Below, in pieces: positions 9,470 through 20,700 of a stretch of DNA of 64,000 nt. The stretch's first letter is position 1, and each line of letters opens with the position of its first letter. Under the pieces are notes generated by a model. That model saw nothing but the letters and a program-made list of their open reading frames with translations. It did not search any database and was not told the DNA's origin. The DNA comes from Aedes albopictus (Eukaryota > Arthropoda > Insecta > Diptera > Culicidae), in assembly GCF_035046485.1 (NCBI RefSeq), contig NC_085138.1, forward strand, positions 291,692,256 to 291,756,255, written 5' to 3'. Both the position numbers and the translations under genes were made by a program.

Positions 9470-12400
9470 TTAAACTTTTATACCAGCAGAGCGAAGAAAG
9501 TCGAAAATACATCCCATGTATGTGACATCGCGGGTCCCCAACACATCTCTCACAAGCACAAAGGGTTGTCTACCTCGGGCCTCAAGGGTATCCAAAAGTA
9601 GCGCTCTGGAGGCGTCATTATCCGGGCATTGCCAAACTACGTGGTCGATGTCATCATAACCGGAACCGCACTTAGTACAAACATTGCTCAACGCGAGGTT
9701 AATCCTGTGTAAATGCGCGTCTAGCGAGTAATGGTTGGACATAAGTCTTGACATCACGCGAATGAAATTGCGACTTACATCCAGACCATACCACCACACT
9801 CGCAAAGAAACATTAGGAATAATGGAATGTAACCACCGTCCCAGCTGGCCATCTCGCCAATCATTTTGCCAACTTTGAAGAGAACTCTGGCGAACAAAAT
9901 GGAAAAATTCATCATGTGAAATTCTTCTATCATAGATCTCACCTTCCTGTGCGCCCACCTTTGCGAGAGAGTCCGCCTTCTCATTGCCATAAATTGAGCA
10001 ATGTGAGGGGACCCATACAAAGGTAATCTTGTATGATCTTTCGACCAGTGCACCCATCTGCTCCCTTATTTTTGTAAGAAAGTAAGATGAATGTTTTACA
10101 GGTTTCATCGACCGGAGTGCCTCAATCGAACTAAGGCTATCCGAGAAGATGAAGAAATGGTCTACGGGCATGTTGGAAATCATCCCCAAAGCGAAGTTGA
10201 TTGCTGCCAGCTCAGCAACATAAACCGAACAAGGTTCCTGAAGTTTGCGGAAGGCGGTGAAATTTTCATTGAAAACACCGAAACCAGTGGATCCATTTAT
10301 GCGAGACCCATCAGTGAAGAATCTCTTACAGGAATTGACATTTTGGTACTTTTCGTTAAAAATGCGAGGAATAGATATACATCGAAGTTGATCTGGTATT
10401 CCATGAATAGCTTGTTTCATGGACAGATCGTATTTAACAGAGGAACTGTCATTAGTGAAGTGTACACGGGGAGGATTATAACTTGGTAGGCTTATATCAG
10501 ATGACATGTAGAACAGATAGATTCTCATGAATTTTGATTGAGTGTTCAGACTGAGCATTTCTTCGAAATTTTCAATGACAAGTGTGTTGCTCACTCCACA
10601 CTTGATAAGTAACCTTAGCGAGAGCTCCCAGAATCGGTTCTGGAGAGGTTTCACCCCTGCCAGGACCTCAAGGCTCGCATTATGCGTTGAGTGCATACAG
10701 CCGAGAGCAATACGCAAACAACGGTATTGAATTCGTTCCAACTTTATTAGGTGGCAGTTTGCTGCTGAGTGGAAGCAGAAAGAGCCATACTCAATAACAG
10801 AGAGAATAGTCGTTTTGTAAAGTTTTATGAGGTCTTCCGGGTGAGCACCCCACCACGTTCCGGTAATTGTGCGTAGAAAATTGATCCTTTGTTGACATTT
10901 TTGCACCAAATACTTGATTTGGGTACCCCAAGTGCCTTTTGAATCAAACCAGACCCCAAGGTATTTCGAAGTCAAAGACTGGTCGATTTCTATTTCCAAA
11001 AGATTGAGTTTCAGTTGGGCTGGGTTCCGCTTTCTAGAAAACACAACCAATTGAGTTTTTTGCGGAGCAAACTCGATCCCTAAATCTCTTGCCCAGATTG
11101 ACAGATTATTTAGAGAATTTTGCAATGGTCTTTGCAACATTTCTGCATGTGGGCCTTTTAGAGAAACCACAGCATCATCTGCAAGTTGTCTTAGCGTGCA
11201 TTGTCCTTCCAAGCAACTATCAATGTCTTTCACGTAAAAATTATAAAGCAAGGGACTTAAACATGAGCCTTGGGGTAGGCCCATGTAACTTATTCTGGAA
11301 GTTGTCAGTTGTCCGAGATTGAAACTCATATGTTTTTCTGACAACAAATTATACAAGAAATTATTTAAAATTCCTGGAAGTCCACTATTGTGCAGTTTTT
11401 CTGACAATATTCCTATGGAAACTGAATCAAAGGCGCCCTTAATATCCAAGAAAACTGAAGCCAGTTGCTCCTTTTCCGCAAAGGCCAGTTGAATATCTGT
11501 TGAAAGCAACGCTAGACAATCGTTTGTTCCTTTGCCCTTGCGAAACCCGAACTGTGTATTTGAAAGCAAGTTATTCGATTCGACCCAATGATCGAGTCGT
11601 GATAGGATCATTTTTTCCAACAATTTCCTTAAACATGATAACATAGCAATTGGGCGGTATGAATTATGATCAGACGCTGGTTTACCAGGCTTTTGAATAG
11701 CTATTACTTTGACCTGTCTCCATTCATGCGGAACGATGTTGTTCTCCATGAATGAGTTGAACAGGTCCAGTAATCGTCTTTTCGCGATATCTGGGAGATT
11801 CTTTAGAAGATTGAACTTGATCATATCGCGTCCCGGAGCGGAATTGTTTGATGAAAGAAGAGCCATAGAAAGTTCCAGCATAGTGAAGGGTCTGTCCAGA
11901 GAACCGTCTCTTGGGGATGTTTCCCAAGAAATCGGTTGTGCTGGGACTGAGTCTGGGCAGACCTTTTTCGCAAAGCTGAATATCCAACGGTTGGAGTATT
12001 CGTCACTCTCATTAGAAGGAGAGCGGTTTCGCATGTTGCGAGCCACTCTCCAAAGCGTTGTCATTGAAGTTTCTCTTGAGAGACCCTCAATGAAGTGTCG
12101 CCAATAACTACGCTTCTTCGCTTTCAGCAGGTTTCTCAGCTGTCTTTCGAGCTTTGCGTACTCTTGATAAAGATCTGAGGTACCGTGCCTACGAAAAGTT
12201 TTGAAAGCATCAGATTTTTTAAGATACAACTGGGTGCAATCATCATCCCAACCTAGCGTGGCTGGTCTTCTTTTGAAGGTTGCACTTGGAACACGTCGTT
12301 TTTGTGATTCTAATGCACTCTTATATATCAGTTCAGACAGGAATCGATACTCATCCAAAGGTGGGAGGGGATTGAATGATTCGATGCCAAAAGATACCGC

Positions 12401-13177
12401 TTCTGCATACTTTTGCCAATCGATATTCCTTGTGAGGTCAAAAGGAACCTGAATTGGATGGTCTGACCTTTCTCTATTATGCTTTATGGTGGTTATAATG
12501 GGTAAGTGATCACTACCATGAGGATCCTCGATTACCTTCCACAAGCAATCGAATGATAGTGAGCTTGACCCCAGTGATAGGTCGAGACGACTTTCTTTGC
12601 CGTCAGATGCAATACGTGTCACTTCACCTGTATTTAAAATGTTCAAATTGAAATCGTCGCACAAATCATAGAAAATGGCCGCTCTATTATCGTCATATGG
12701 TTCGCCCCACCCTGTACCATGCGCGTTCATATCACCCAGAATTAAAACTGGATGTGATAGTGCAGAAACCGCATTCCAAAGATGACGGCGGTTAATTGAA
12801 ATTCTTGGAGGAATGTAAACGGAAGCTACGCAAAGTTCTTTACCCTTTACGTTTATTTGGCAAGCGACGATTTCTACGCCAGGATGAGTCGCGATTGGAA
12901 TTCTATAAAATGAGTAAGTCTTTTTGATCCCCAAAAGAACTCCCCCATAATGGTCATCTCTATCCTGGCGTATAATGTTAAAATCGTGGAAGTTGAGTTC
13001 ATCTTCAGAAGAAAGCCATGTTTCACAAAGGGCAAATATATCACAATCAGAGTTGTGAATCAAAAACTTAAACAGGTCTAATTTAGGTTTTAGACTATGA
13101 CAGTTCCACTGTAGCACAGTGATCATATCTTGTACCTCACTTGATGAATTATCCATCGAAAGATATGATCGCAGCAA
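9470..13177 (-). CDS. LINE ORF2: endonuclease - reverse transcriptase - RNase H
   Basis: The 1235-residue polyprotein nicks target DNA and copies element RNA by target-primed reverse transcription. Residues about 20-230 form an APE-type endonuclease (LQWNCHS, CETWL near 51, DMNAHG near 149, SDHLPI near 222). Residues about 440-740 are the RT (FLDIKGAFD with D578; GLPQGSCLSP near 633; LADD with D667-D668). Residues about 950-1080 are RNase H, with Asp/Glu candidates D955, E989, D1013 and D1069. A C-terminal CCHC cluster lies near 1167-1184. The box is LADD rather than the usual FADD. The start is the first ATG of the frame; it overlaps the end of ORF1 by 29 nt in another frame, which suggests termination-reinitiation. 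No stop or frameshift is seen. Confidence 0.9.
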   Translation of the reverse strand: MLRSYLSMDNSSSEVQDMITVLQWNCHSLKPKLDLFKFLIHNSDCDIFALCETWLSSEDELNFHDFNIIRQDRDDHYGGVLLGIKKTYSFYRIPIATHPGVEIVACQINVKGKELCVASVYIPPRISINRRHLWNAVSALSHPVLILGDMNAHGTGWGEPYDDNRAAIFYDLCDDFNLNILNTGEVTRIASDGKESRLDLSLGSSSLSFDCLWKVIEDPHGSDHLPIITTIKHNRERSDHPIQVPFDLTRNIDWQKYAEAVSFGIESFNPLPPLDEYRFLSELIYKSALESQKRRVPSATFKRRPATLGWDDDCTQLYLKKSDAFKTFRRHGTSDLYQEYAKLERQLRNLLKAKKRSYWRHFIEGLSRETSMTTLWRVARNMRNRSPSNESDEYSNRWIFSFAKKVCPDSVPAQPISWETSPRDGSLDRPFTMLELSMALLSSNNSAPGRDMIKFNLLKNLPDIAKRRLLDLFNSFMENNIVPHEWRQVKVIAIQKPGKPASDHNSYRPIAMLSCLRKLLEKMILSRLDHWVESNNLLSNTQFGFRKGKGTNDCLALLSTDIQLAFAEKEQLASVFLDIKGAFDSVSIGILSEKLHNSGLPGILNNFLYNLLSEKHMSFNLGQLTTSRISYMGLPQGSCLSPLLYNFYVKDIDSCLEGQCTLRQLADDAVVSLKGPHAEMLQRPLQNSLNNLSIWARDLGIEFAPQKTQLVVFSRKRNPAQLKLNLLEIEIDQSLTSKYLGVWFDSKGTWGTQIKYLVQKCQQRINFLRTITGTWWGAHPEDLIKLYKTTILSVIEYGSFCFHSAANCHLIKLERIQYRCLRIALGCMHSTHNASLEVLAGVKPLQNRFWELSLRLLIKCGVSNTLVIENFEEMLSLNTQSKFMRIYLFYMSSDISLPSYNPPRVHFTNDSSSVKYDLSMKQAIHGIPDQLRCISIPRIFNEKYQNVNSCKRFFTDGSRINGSTGFGVFNENFTAFRKLQEPCSVYVAELAAINFALGMISNMPVDHFFIFSDSLSSIEALRSMKPVKHSSYFLTKIREQMGALVERSYKITFVWVPSHCSIYGNEKADSLAKVGAQEGEIYDRRISHDEFFHFVRQSSLQSWQNDWRDGQLGRWLHSIIPNVSLRVWWYGLDVSRNFIRVMSRLMSNHYSLDAHLHRINLALSNVCTKCGSGYDDIDHVVWQCPDNDASRALLLDTLEARGRQPFVLVRDVLGTRDVTYMGCIFDFLRSAGIKV

Positions 13178-14516
13178 GGAGGGGCCATGATTGTGTCAGA
13201 TTCCGAAGATATTCTTCTACTGTAGGTATAAACATATCAATAATGCCTCTTAATGTTTCTGGAAGGCTGAGGGCATTATATAAGCGATCCACGAGAACCC
13301 TAAAAGTAAACAGTCCTCGCTTGGGTCTAGGAGGCTTGCTTGAACTGCGAGGAACTTTGGTAGCTTTTTTCTTGCTACCTTGTCGATTATTTCTCTTTGA
13401 AGTGTATTTAACAGGCGGAGACGGGGGTGACAGGTTCTTGCTACAACATGGATCTGAAGCTAGAGGAACCTGATTCTTCGGAGTTTTTAAGTTTACCCCG
13501 TCTCCTTTAACATTAGGCAAACTTTTGAGGGAAGACTTTAAAAAGACCTTTCGGCGCAATCCCGGGGAAGATGATGACTTCCTTTTTCCTGGTGCGTGTA
13601 CCTCCGAAAGAGATCCGCCCTCATCAGTTTCGCCATCGTCCTGATCATCGGAAGACAACTCCTGATAGGGATTTTCAACTGGGACAGCTGATTCAGACAC
13701 GGAATCTGGTGTTTTAAAAGATTTCACCATCTCCGCATATGTCTGTTTGGAGCGCTTTATGATAGAGCGACTCTCATTTCGAATGCGTCTTTTGTAAGCC
13801 GGGCAAACTTGCAAGTCGTGTGGATCTCCGCCACAGTAGCTACATTTTTCCGCTTCCTGTGTGCAAGAGTCCTCCAAGTGAGCTTGGTTGCATTTGCCAC
13901 AACGGGGCTTGTTGTCGCAAAAGCTATCACTGTGACCAAACTGCTTGCATTTGGTACAATTAAAAACCTTCGGCCTAAAAAGATGCACTGGGTAAAAACC
14001 ACCATCAATTACAACAAATTCCGGGAGGACGGAACCTGGAAAAGTCACTCGAAAAAACGCTGAAGGCGAGTACACCTTTTTATTTCCTTCCATGGAAACC
14101 TTAGATAAGCGTTTACAGTCTAGGATAGCCACATCAGGAATTGACCTATTTTTGAATCGACCAAAGCCGGTCTTGATGTCCTCACATGTCAGCATTTCGT
14201 CGAGGATCTTCCCCTCCACCTCCACTTCTCGTGCTGGCACATAGACCGCGTATTCAACAGTAAACGCTTCGTGTTGAGCAATTTCATTTGCTGCTTTGTA
14301 GCTAGGTGCGGTAACACGCAGCTTGGATGCTTTCACTTGGTGAATAACGGTCCCAGGATACTTACGCGTCAGCTCTCGAGAAATCGAAAGCATATTCAAT
14401 GGTTTGCATTTGCGCCGGAAATAGACAACCCAAGGTCCAGGCGAAGATGGCTGATAAAACCGCGTACGAGCAATGATATCATTGGGAGGCGTTTCGCCTC
14501 CAATCGAATCGTCCAT
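13149..14516 (-). CDS. LINE ORF1: Gag-like nucleic-acid-binding protein
   Basis: A 455-residue protein expected to coat element RNA and form the retrotransposition particle. Three zinc knuckles are visible: CTKCKQFGHSDSFC (about 187-200), CGKCNQAHLEDSC (about 206-218, with one residue less before His) and CSYCGGDPHDLQVC (about 225-238). The region before them (about 30-180) is a likely RRM-like fold, which is inference from family knowledge. The C-terminal part is basic and Ser/Pro-rich (KSSSSPG, KKKATKVPRSSSK), suiting RNA binding or disorder. It precedes ORF2 and overlaps it by 29 nt. Confidence 0.85.
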   Translation of the reverse strand: MDDSIGGETPPNDIIARTRFYQPSSPGPWVVYFRRKCKPLNMLSISRELTRKYPGTVIHQVKASKLRVTAPSYKAANEIAQHEAFTVEYAVYVPAREVEVEGKILDEMLTCEDIKTGFGRFKNRSIPDVAILDCKRLSKVSMEGNKKVYSPSAFFRVTFPGSVLPEFVVIDGGFYPVHLFRPKVFNCTKCKQFGHSDSFCDNKPRCGKCNQAHLEDSCTQEAEKCSYCGGDPHDLQVCPAYKRRIRNESRSIIKRSKQTYAEMVKSFKTPDSVSESAVPVENPYQELSSDDQDDGETDEGGSLSEVHAPGKRKSSSSPGLRRKVFLKSSLKSLPNVKGDGVNLKTPKNQVPLASDPCCSKNLSPPSPPVKYTSKRNNRQGSKKKATKVPRSSSKPPRPKRGLFTFRVLVDRLYNALSLPETLRGIIDMFIPTVEEYLRNLTQSWPLLAAIISFDG

Positions 14517-15301
14517 GTGGAAACAAATTTATGGAAAATAACTCAAAAGTGCAAAAGAGGAAGAGAAAAACCTTAAAGTATTTACAGTGCACTTTCTTCC
14601 TTAGGACGACAACTGTTTGGTTTGTAAACCAAACAATGTTAATAATATATAGAAAAAAAAAATAAAGCAAAAAAAAAAAAAAAAAAAAACTTGTACTAAT
14701 AATATACGAATTCAATTCTTATGTTTATTTTAGCGCACCCTGTAGGATGCAAAAAAAACGGTATTGAAAAAAAAAAAAATAGCTAATAAAAAAAAACAAA
14801 AAAAAAATGTTCTGTTATTTACAGTTTGTACACCCTTACCCGTATACAGTAGTTTGGGAACCACTGTTATGGATGTCAAAAAAAAAAGCACGTGGTCGAA
14901 TGTGGACTGGGGATACAATAGACAAAAGCGATCAAAACAAATTGGGCGGACAAAAGAGTGTATCGAAAGAGTGATACTTATCTGACCGGAGCAGGTAGAT
15001 ATTTATCACAGGCAGGCAGATGGTAAAGCTGTCCGTCGCGTCTGCCTTCGCACCCGTCGCCGCCGTCCTCTTTGTTGACGGAGGGGCTGATGATGGCGAT
15101 GATGATGACTTTTGGATGCGATTATTCGTTGATCTTGATGTACGATGATGCAAGCACCTCGCTTCCGCGTTGCGCTGGATACCACCTTGCGACACTACAC
15201 TTCGCACAAGCAGGAGAACGCACGATATAAAAAACCTTCCGCAATTGCGGGGGAAAAAACTCTACTTCTACGAGGTCTATCGCGTGGTGAGATACGGAGC
15301 A

Positions 15302-15337
15302 CACGTCCGACTCGTCCAAATGCACAACAGGGAATGA
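15302..15337 (-). promoter_or_regulatory. Internal RNA pol II promoter of the I-group LINE (Inr + DPE)
   Basis: Directly at the inferred 5' end, the minus strand reads TCATTCC, which matches the initiator TCAKTY with +1 at 15335. GGACGTG then lies at +28 to +34, the position of the downstream promoter element in insect TATA-less LINE promoters. It lets a new copy carry its own promoter. This independently supports 15337 as the element's 5' end. Confidence 0.75.
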
Positions 15338-15517
15338 TATTGAGACTTTGCAACATGAAAAAAATATTACTGTGTTATTCAATTAACTTAAATGCTCAGT
15401 ATGGTCACCCAAATTTTAAAGTCGAAGACTATTTCCCTCAAACTTCAAACAGTTTCTTACCATCCAGTTGCCCTAGCAAATCGTTCAACCTAACAACCCA
15501 TTTGTCCTAGTGACCTG

Positions 15518-15626
15518 TTCGGCCTGACGACCCATTCGGCCTAACGACCTTTTCGGCCTTACGACATTCGGCCTTACGACATTCGGCCTAACGGCATTCG
15601 GCCTAACGGCATTCGGCCTAACGGCT
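15518..15626. repeat. 15-bp minisatellite, ATTCGGCCTAACGGC type
   Basis: Seven consecutive units of 'ttcggcctaacg(g/a)c(a)' with small changes and 15-17 bp spacing. The 'RPNAV' repeats in the minus-strand frame at 15485-15733 are its translation. Confidence 0.85.
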
Positions 15627-16060
15627 TTATGGGTATACATATATGGTATGCGGAAGATGCCCGGAGTCCAAAAATTGCGACCACAATATCCAAGATGGAG
15701 ATTTTGAATCCAAGATGGCGCCTCCAAATTCAAGATGGCGGCTGTTTAATAGAATTCAAGGCTCTAAAACCATGCAATAAGAATGTACATATGTGGTATG
15801 CGAAAGATGTCCAGAGTCCAAAAATTGCGTCCACAATATCCAAGGCGGGTTAAAATCCAAGATGGCGGCTCCAAATTCAAAATGGCGGCCTTTTATTGAG
15901 TATTGGGCTATAAACCCATGCAATATGGGTATACATATTTGGTATGGGAAGGTGTCCGGAATCTAAAAATGGCGAACAAAATAACTAAGATGGTAGTCTA
16001 AAATCCAAGATGGCGGCTGTTTATTGAAGTTTTAGGCTCTTAAACCATGGAATATGAGTA
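15627..16060. repeat. Three roughly 147-bp tandem units rich in AAGATGGCGGC
   Basis: Each unit has 'gggtatacatat(a)tggtatg', 'cggagtccaaaaat(t)g', several 'cca(a)agatggcgg' motifs, then 'aggctctaaaaccatgcaata'. Units start near 15627, 15773 and 15920. A single diverged unit lies at about 23575-23715. Confidence 0.75.
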
Positions 16061-16645
16061 CCCGGATAAAAACTAACCATAGGGTGTGAGAATCAGCTAC
16101 AATAAAGTGTATTGTAATGGAATGGTTCGCTAAAAGCTGTGCACATTGTAGCTACTATACATTTACATCCGATCTTTATGTAACAATATATTATACTGTT
16201 TTTCTTACGTTTGAATCATTCACTTTTCCGAAACATTATTTTCCCGTGCCTTTTTAATTATTTATTCAGTTTTAGATTTTTTCCGCGCTTTGTTTTGTTG
16301 ATATTCGTGACTTTTTCGATGCAAAGGAAAAGAAAGAGAAAAAGTGAACAAGTTGAAACATCAGCTTAGTCAATAAAATGTTTAAAAAAGTGGTAAAACA
16401 GATGTCTTAAAGTCTGCAGATCCAAGAGATACAGTGGGCTAGGTATGTAGACTGCGATGAGAGGAATACGAATGTAGGTCTACCCGGAAAGATGCAGGTC
16501 AGATTACCGTAAATCAGGGAATGAGTCCGTCACTATTCTTTCTGACGCGGACACCGTCTTCAGCCAGAGGCTGTACAGACTGAATTTTAATTTAACACTA
16601 GACAAGGGACAAACACGGACACGGTGTGTCTGGTAGAAGAAATTT
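16061..16645. other. Intergenic, nothing recognised
   Basis: AT-rich sequence without inverted ends, tandem repeats or a frame above background. Confidence 0.3.
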
Positions 16646-16647
16646 AT

Positions 16648-16944
16648 TACAAAAAAATAGGCATCGCTAATTTTTACGTTACGTGAAAGTTGACGCTTCT
16701 AGCTTTCATTCAAGCCCAACATCGAAATATTCCATCGGGGGAACTTTTTCATACAAAAATCGGGTATGTTTGTTAAGTAGAAATAGGGATTAATTTGGAA
16801 CCGTTCATTTTGTATGGGGAAAAACAGTATTCTGAAAAAGTTGTTCGAGATCCCTCGGTGGATTTTTTTGAGGGACCGTGCAAATGAAAGCTGAAAGCCT
16901 CTATTTTTGAATAGCGAAAAATTTGACGATGCCTATTTTTTTGT
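16648..16944. mobile_element. MITE with TTACAAAAAAATAGGCATCG-type ends
   Basis: The left end 'acaaaaaaataggcatcg' is inverted at the right end ('cgatgcctatttttttgt'). The arms stay related inwards through 'ctagctttcatt' and 'aatgaaagct'. There is no coding frame. Confidence 0.65.
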
Positions 16945-16969
16945 TATAAACCTTTCCCATACACACGCC

Positions 16970-17112
16970 GTGCGGAGCATGCACCAGTGGATACGGAAAC
17001 GAAACTATTCTCACGAAAAGTTTCATCACCCGGAGCGGGAATCGAACCCTCACCCCACAGCATGATGCGATTAGAAGCTTGGTGACCCTAACCGCACGGC
17101 TACGAGGCTCCA
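16970..17112 (-). mobile_element. tRNA-headed SINE fragment
   Basis: On the minus strand, 'tagccgtgcggttaggg' (A-box region) and GGGTTCGATTCCC (B box) are spaced as in a tRNA head. The arms do not make a clean cloverleaf, so a SINE is favoured over a tRNA gene. Confidence 0.6.
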
Positions 17113-17230
17113 GAGTTTTCTCCAGGGTTTTCTCTCTTTCCCTCATGTGAACTTGCCTTCGACCACAACCGAATCAAATGCGATTGACGAAATTTATCTT
17201 TGACATAGAGCCATCTTCAACATATGGACT

Positions 17231-17787
17231 GGACTGAACACTGAAATGACTTCTAATATAGGTTCGTCTGCGGGTTCGCTTTTTAACCTAACTTATATTT
17301 GAATCATGAACAGTTTTCTTATAAGTTGTTATGTATTTCAAACTTTAGTCGAACTGAAGCCTCAATATTGCAATAACGGTTAAGCACGCTGTAATGATAC
17401 TTATGTACCTCGTCACCCACTTCATGCAACTACATTAGTGGTCTAATAACACTTAGCGCGCTCGGCATAGTTCCATCATGCCGCTCAAAGTGTTGCTACA
17501 AATAATGCTTAGTTTGCAAAACCCGGTTATCTGGCTGGTGGGGCATTTGAGCCTAAGCTTCAACTGTTAATGCAATCAGAGACTACTCAGACTTAGACGT
17601 GGGCGATACTATATATGAAGGGTTATCCAAAACGCTCTGGAGAATTCAATAAGCGCATTCTAATAAATCTAGTAAGCCTAAGATACCATTAACAGGAGGA
17701 AAAGGACAAGATAATATAACATAATATGGTTTATGTAATACAAAACAATACAACTGACAACTGATCAAAATGCTCTCGATGTACGTA
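17231..17787. repeat. 557-bp direct repeat, copy A (3' side of the LOA-type LINE)
   Basis: By eye identical to 22254-22810 along its whole length, from 'ggactgaacactg' to 'ctcgatgtacgta'. It has no LTR-like TG...CA ends, no primer-binding site and no frame. Confidence 0.9.
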
Positions 17788-20700
17788 TCAGGTATCAGAA
17801 GGCCGGCTCCAGAGGCACGTTATCCTCCATTTGGGACATTTGTGCCATCGCCAAAATAACAGCCTATTTCATCATCTACCTGAGGGAAAAGGAAGGAAAA
17901 AGGATTTGGATGGGGATAGGGACAGGTAGGGAAATAGGAAAAATACCCTGGAAGAGGGTACTAACGCACAAGCGTACCACAATGGGTTCAAACAGCGCCC
18001 TGAAAAGGGCACTGTAATAACGCATAAAGCGAAAGAGAGCCTATAGCTCTTTACCACAGCGGGTTAAGAACAACAGAATATCCTGAAGATTCAGGTTTCT
18101 GAAGTCAGTTTCACTTAATAAGTGTTTACCGAATACTCGGAAACGCAGTTGCGCGAAAACTGGACAGTTACATATCAAATGATACGAAGTTCCATAATCG
18201 GATTCACAGCTATCACAGGCAAATGAATCAGCTTGCTGAATATTCGCCATGTGATAGCTGAGTCGGCAGTGGCCAGTCAATGCTTTGACCAGCATGCTGC
18301 AATTCTGCTTAGACAGATTAGTTAGATACTTCGCCACCCGTGGAGATGGCTCAGCACTATACAATTTGGTTTGACGACATGACTCCAAACTATTCCAATA
18401 TAGTCTGTGTTGAGTGACAGCCCAGGTGTGAATCTGAAGCTTAATCCAACACTTCGATATCGGAATAGCTGGCTCAGGGCCAATGAAGTCATGTGATGCT
18501 CCAGAGCGAGCTAACTCATCAGCCAATTCATTTCCAGCGATGGAAGAATGACCAGGTACCCATAGAAGGTGAACAGCGTTTGCTGAATTCAGCTCCTCGA
18601 TTTGAGTTCGACAAGCGATAACTATCTTCGACCTGGAGTTGGCCGAAGCAAGTGCTTTAATAGCAGCCTGGCTATCTGAACAGAAGTATATTACTTTGCC
18701 CATTACGTGCTGCTGAAGTGCTGTTTGCACTCCGCACATAAGAGCAAAGATTTCGGCCTGAAAAACGGTACAGTGTCTACCAAGTGAATAAGACTGATAC
18801 AGCCTTAGCTCACGAGAATAAACACCAGCACCTGCTCGACCTTCGAGAAGGGAGCCATCAGTGTAACATACGATGCCGTCTGAAATACTTCTTTCCAGAT
18901 AACCAGATGTCCACTCTTCCCGGGAAGGGAATTTCGTGGAAAATGTCCTATATGGAAAATTACAAGCAATTGTAAGATCACTTGGAGCAAGGACAATTTT
19001 GTCCCAATTCACCAAAAGTGGAAACAACGAGGTGTGTGTTGAACTGCGGTTCACAGGAGTTTCCTCTAGTAGACCGAGTACCCGTAACCGGTAAGTGCAA
19101 GAAAGGGCTTCTTGTTTGAGATGAATGTGTAGTGGGGCAACGTCAAAGAGAACTTCTAGCGCTGCCGTAGGAGTTGAAGAGAACGCTCCAGACATCGCCA
19201 TTAAGCACATCCTTTGGAGATGGCCTAATTTTGATTGGACCGTTCTCACTTCACCCTTTTGCCACCACACAAGACATCCATAAGCCAATATTGGCCGAAC
19301 CACAGTTGTGTAAATCCATTTGATATACTTGGGTTTTAGACCCCAAGTTGTACCAAAAGTACGCCGGCATTGCCCGTAGGCCATACAAGCTTTCTTAATT
19401 CTGAACTCAATGTGAGGTGTCCAGGAAAGCTTGGAATCAAGAATGACTCCAACGTACTTTACCTGTTCAGTCACATCGATTTCAGAATCAAAGAGACGCA
19501 AAGGTCGAACACCATTACGGTTTCGCCTTTCCGTGAAAAGAACACTAGATGTTTTACTCGGATTAACCGAAAGGCCATATTGGCGACACCAACCCTCAAC
19601 TACCTGAAGGGCGTTTTGCATCAGGTCGAAAAGGGTGCTGATGCACATACCAACTAACAATGTTAGGTAGTCGTCGGCAAAACCATAAGTAGGAAAACCG
19701 CTATTATTGAGTTGCCTCAATAGCGTATCTGCTACGAGATTCCACAAAAGCGGTGATAAGACTCCCCCTTGGGGGCATCCACAAACACTCAATTTCCTAA
19801 TCCCTGATAGACGCAATGTCGAGAAGAGATATCGGTTTTTGAGCATTTGGTGAATCCAATTGGAAATCATTGGAGATATACCATGACTCCGTGCGGCTTC
19901 CAATATGGCATCGAAAGGCACGTTGTCAAAGGCACCCTCGATATCTAAGAAAACACCCAAACAAGATTGTTTTTGAGCGAATGCTTTCTCGATATCGTAA
20001 ACAACCTTGTGTAAAAGAGTCACAGTGGACTTACCAGATTGGTAGGCATGTTGGTTCACATGAAGAGGCACGTTGGCCAGATGAACATCACGGATATGAT
20101 GATCCACAATGCGTTCTAAGCATTTCAGAAGAAAAGAGGTCAAACTGATAGGTCTGAAACTCTTTGCTTCTTCATACGACGCACGACCCACTTTCGGAAT
20201 AAACTTTACAGTAATATCCCTCCAGGATTTGGGAATATACCCTGTAGCAAAACTGCAAACAAGTAGTTTTTTCAAAACATGTTTGAAATAATCAAATCCC
20301 TTCTGAAGCAAAATAGGATAAATCCCATCTGCCCCAGGAGATTTGAAAGGAGCAAAGCTATTAAGAGCCCACTCAATCGATTCTATAGTTACAATACTCC
20401 GAGCTGAAGCTAAAGAATCATAACTACAAGAAAAGACATCAGGATCATCCGAAGATGTAATATCCACACATCCAGGGAAGTGTGTGCTGAATAAGCATTC
20501 CAGAACTTCCTCATCAGAGGAAGTCAGATCGCCATTTGGCAAACGAAGTTCGTTCACCCGGAAATCCTTAGATTTCGCAAGGATTTTGTTTAACCGACTG
20601 ACTTCACTCAAGCTGGAAACATTTGTACAAAGGTTTTTCCAGCCGGATCGTTCAGCAGACCGGAGAGCTTTCCTGTAGGCCTTGCGAGCCGACCTGAAAG

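Larger units (their letters stand above)
9079..15337 (-). mobile_element. Full-length I-group non-LTR retrotransposon
   Basis: A two-ORF LINE on the minus strand: 5' UTR 14517-15337, ORF1 14516-13149, ORF2 13177-9470, and a 3' UTR ending in about 14 A's (T's at 9079-9092 on the plus strand). The 12-bp TATTGAGACTTT flanks it at 9067-9078 and 15338-15349, as expected for a target duplication. Both ORFs are uninterrupted and the 5' promoter is present, so the copy looks recent and possibly active. RNase H after RT, the three-knuckle ORF1 and the endonuclease opening (LQWNCHSLK) point to the I/Loner/Outcast group. Confidence 0.85.

Noticed and set aside
10091..12452. Plus-strand frames of 60-132 residues over the I-group LINE
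   Set aside because: They lie antisense to a clear EN-RT-RNase H frame and have no domain of their own.
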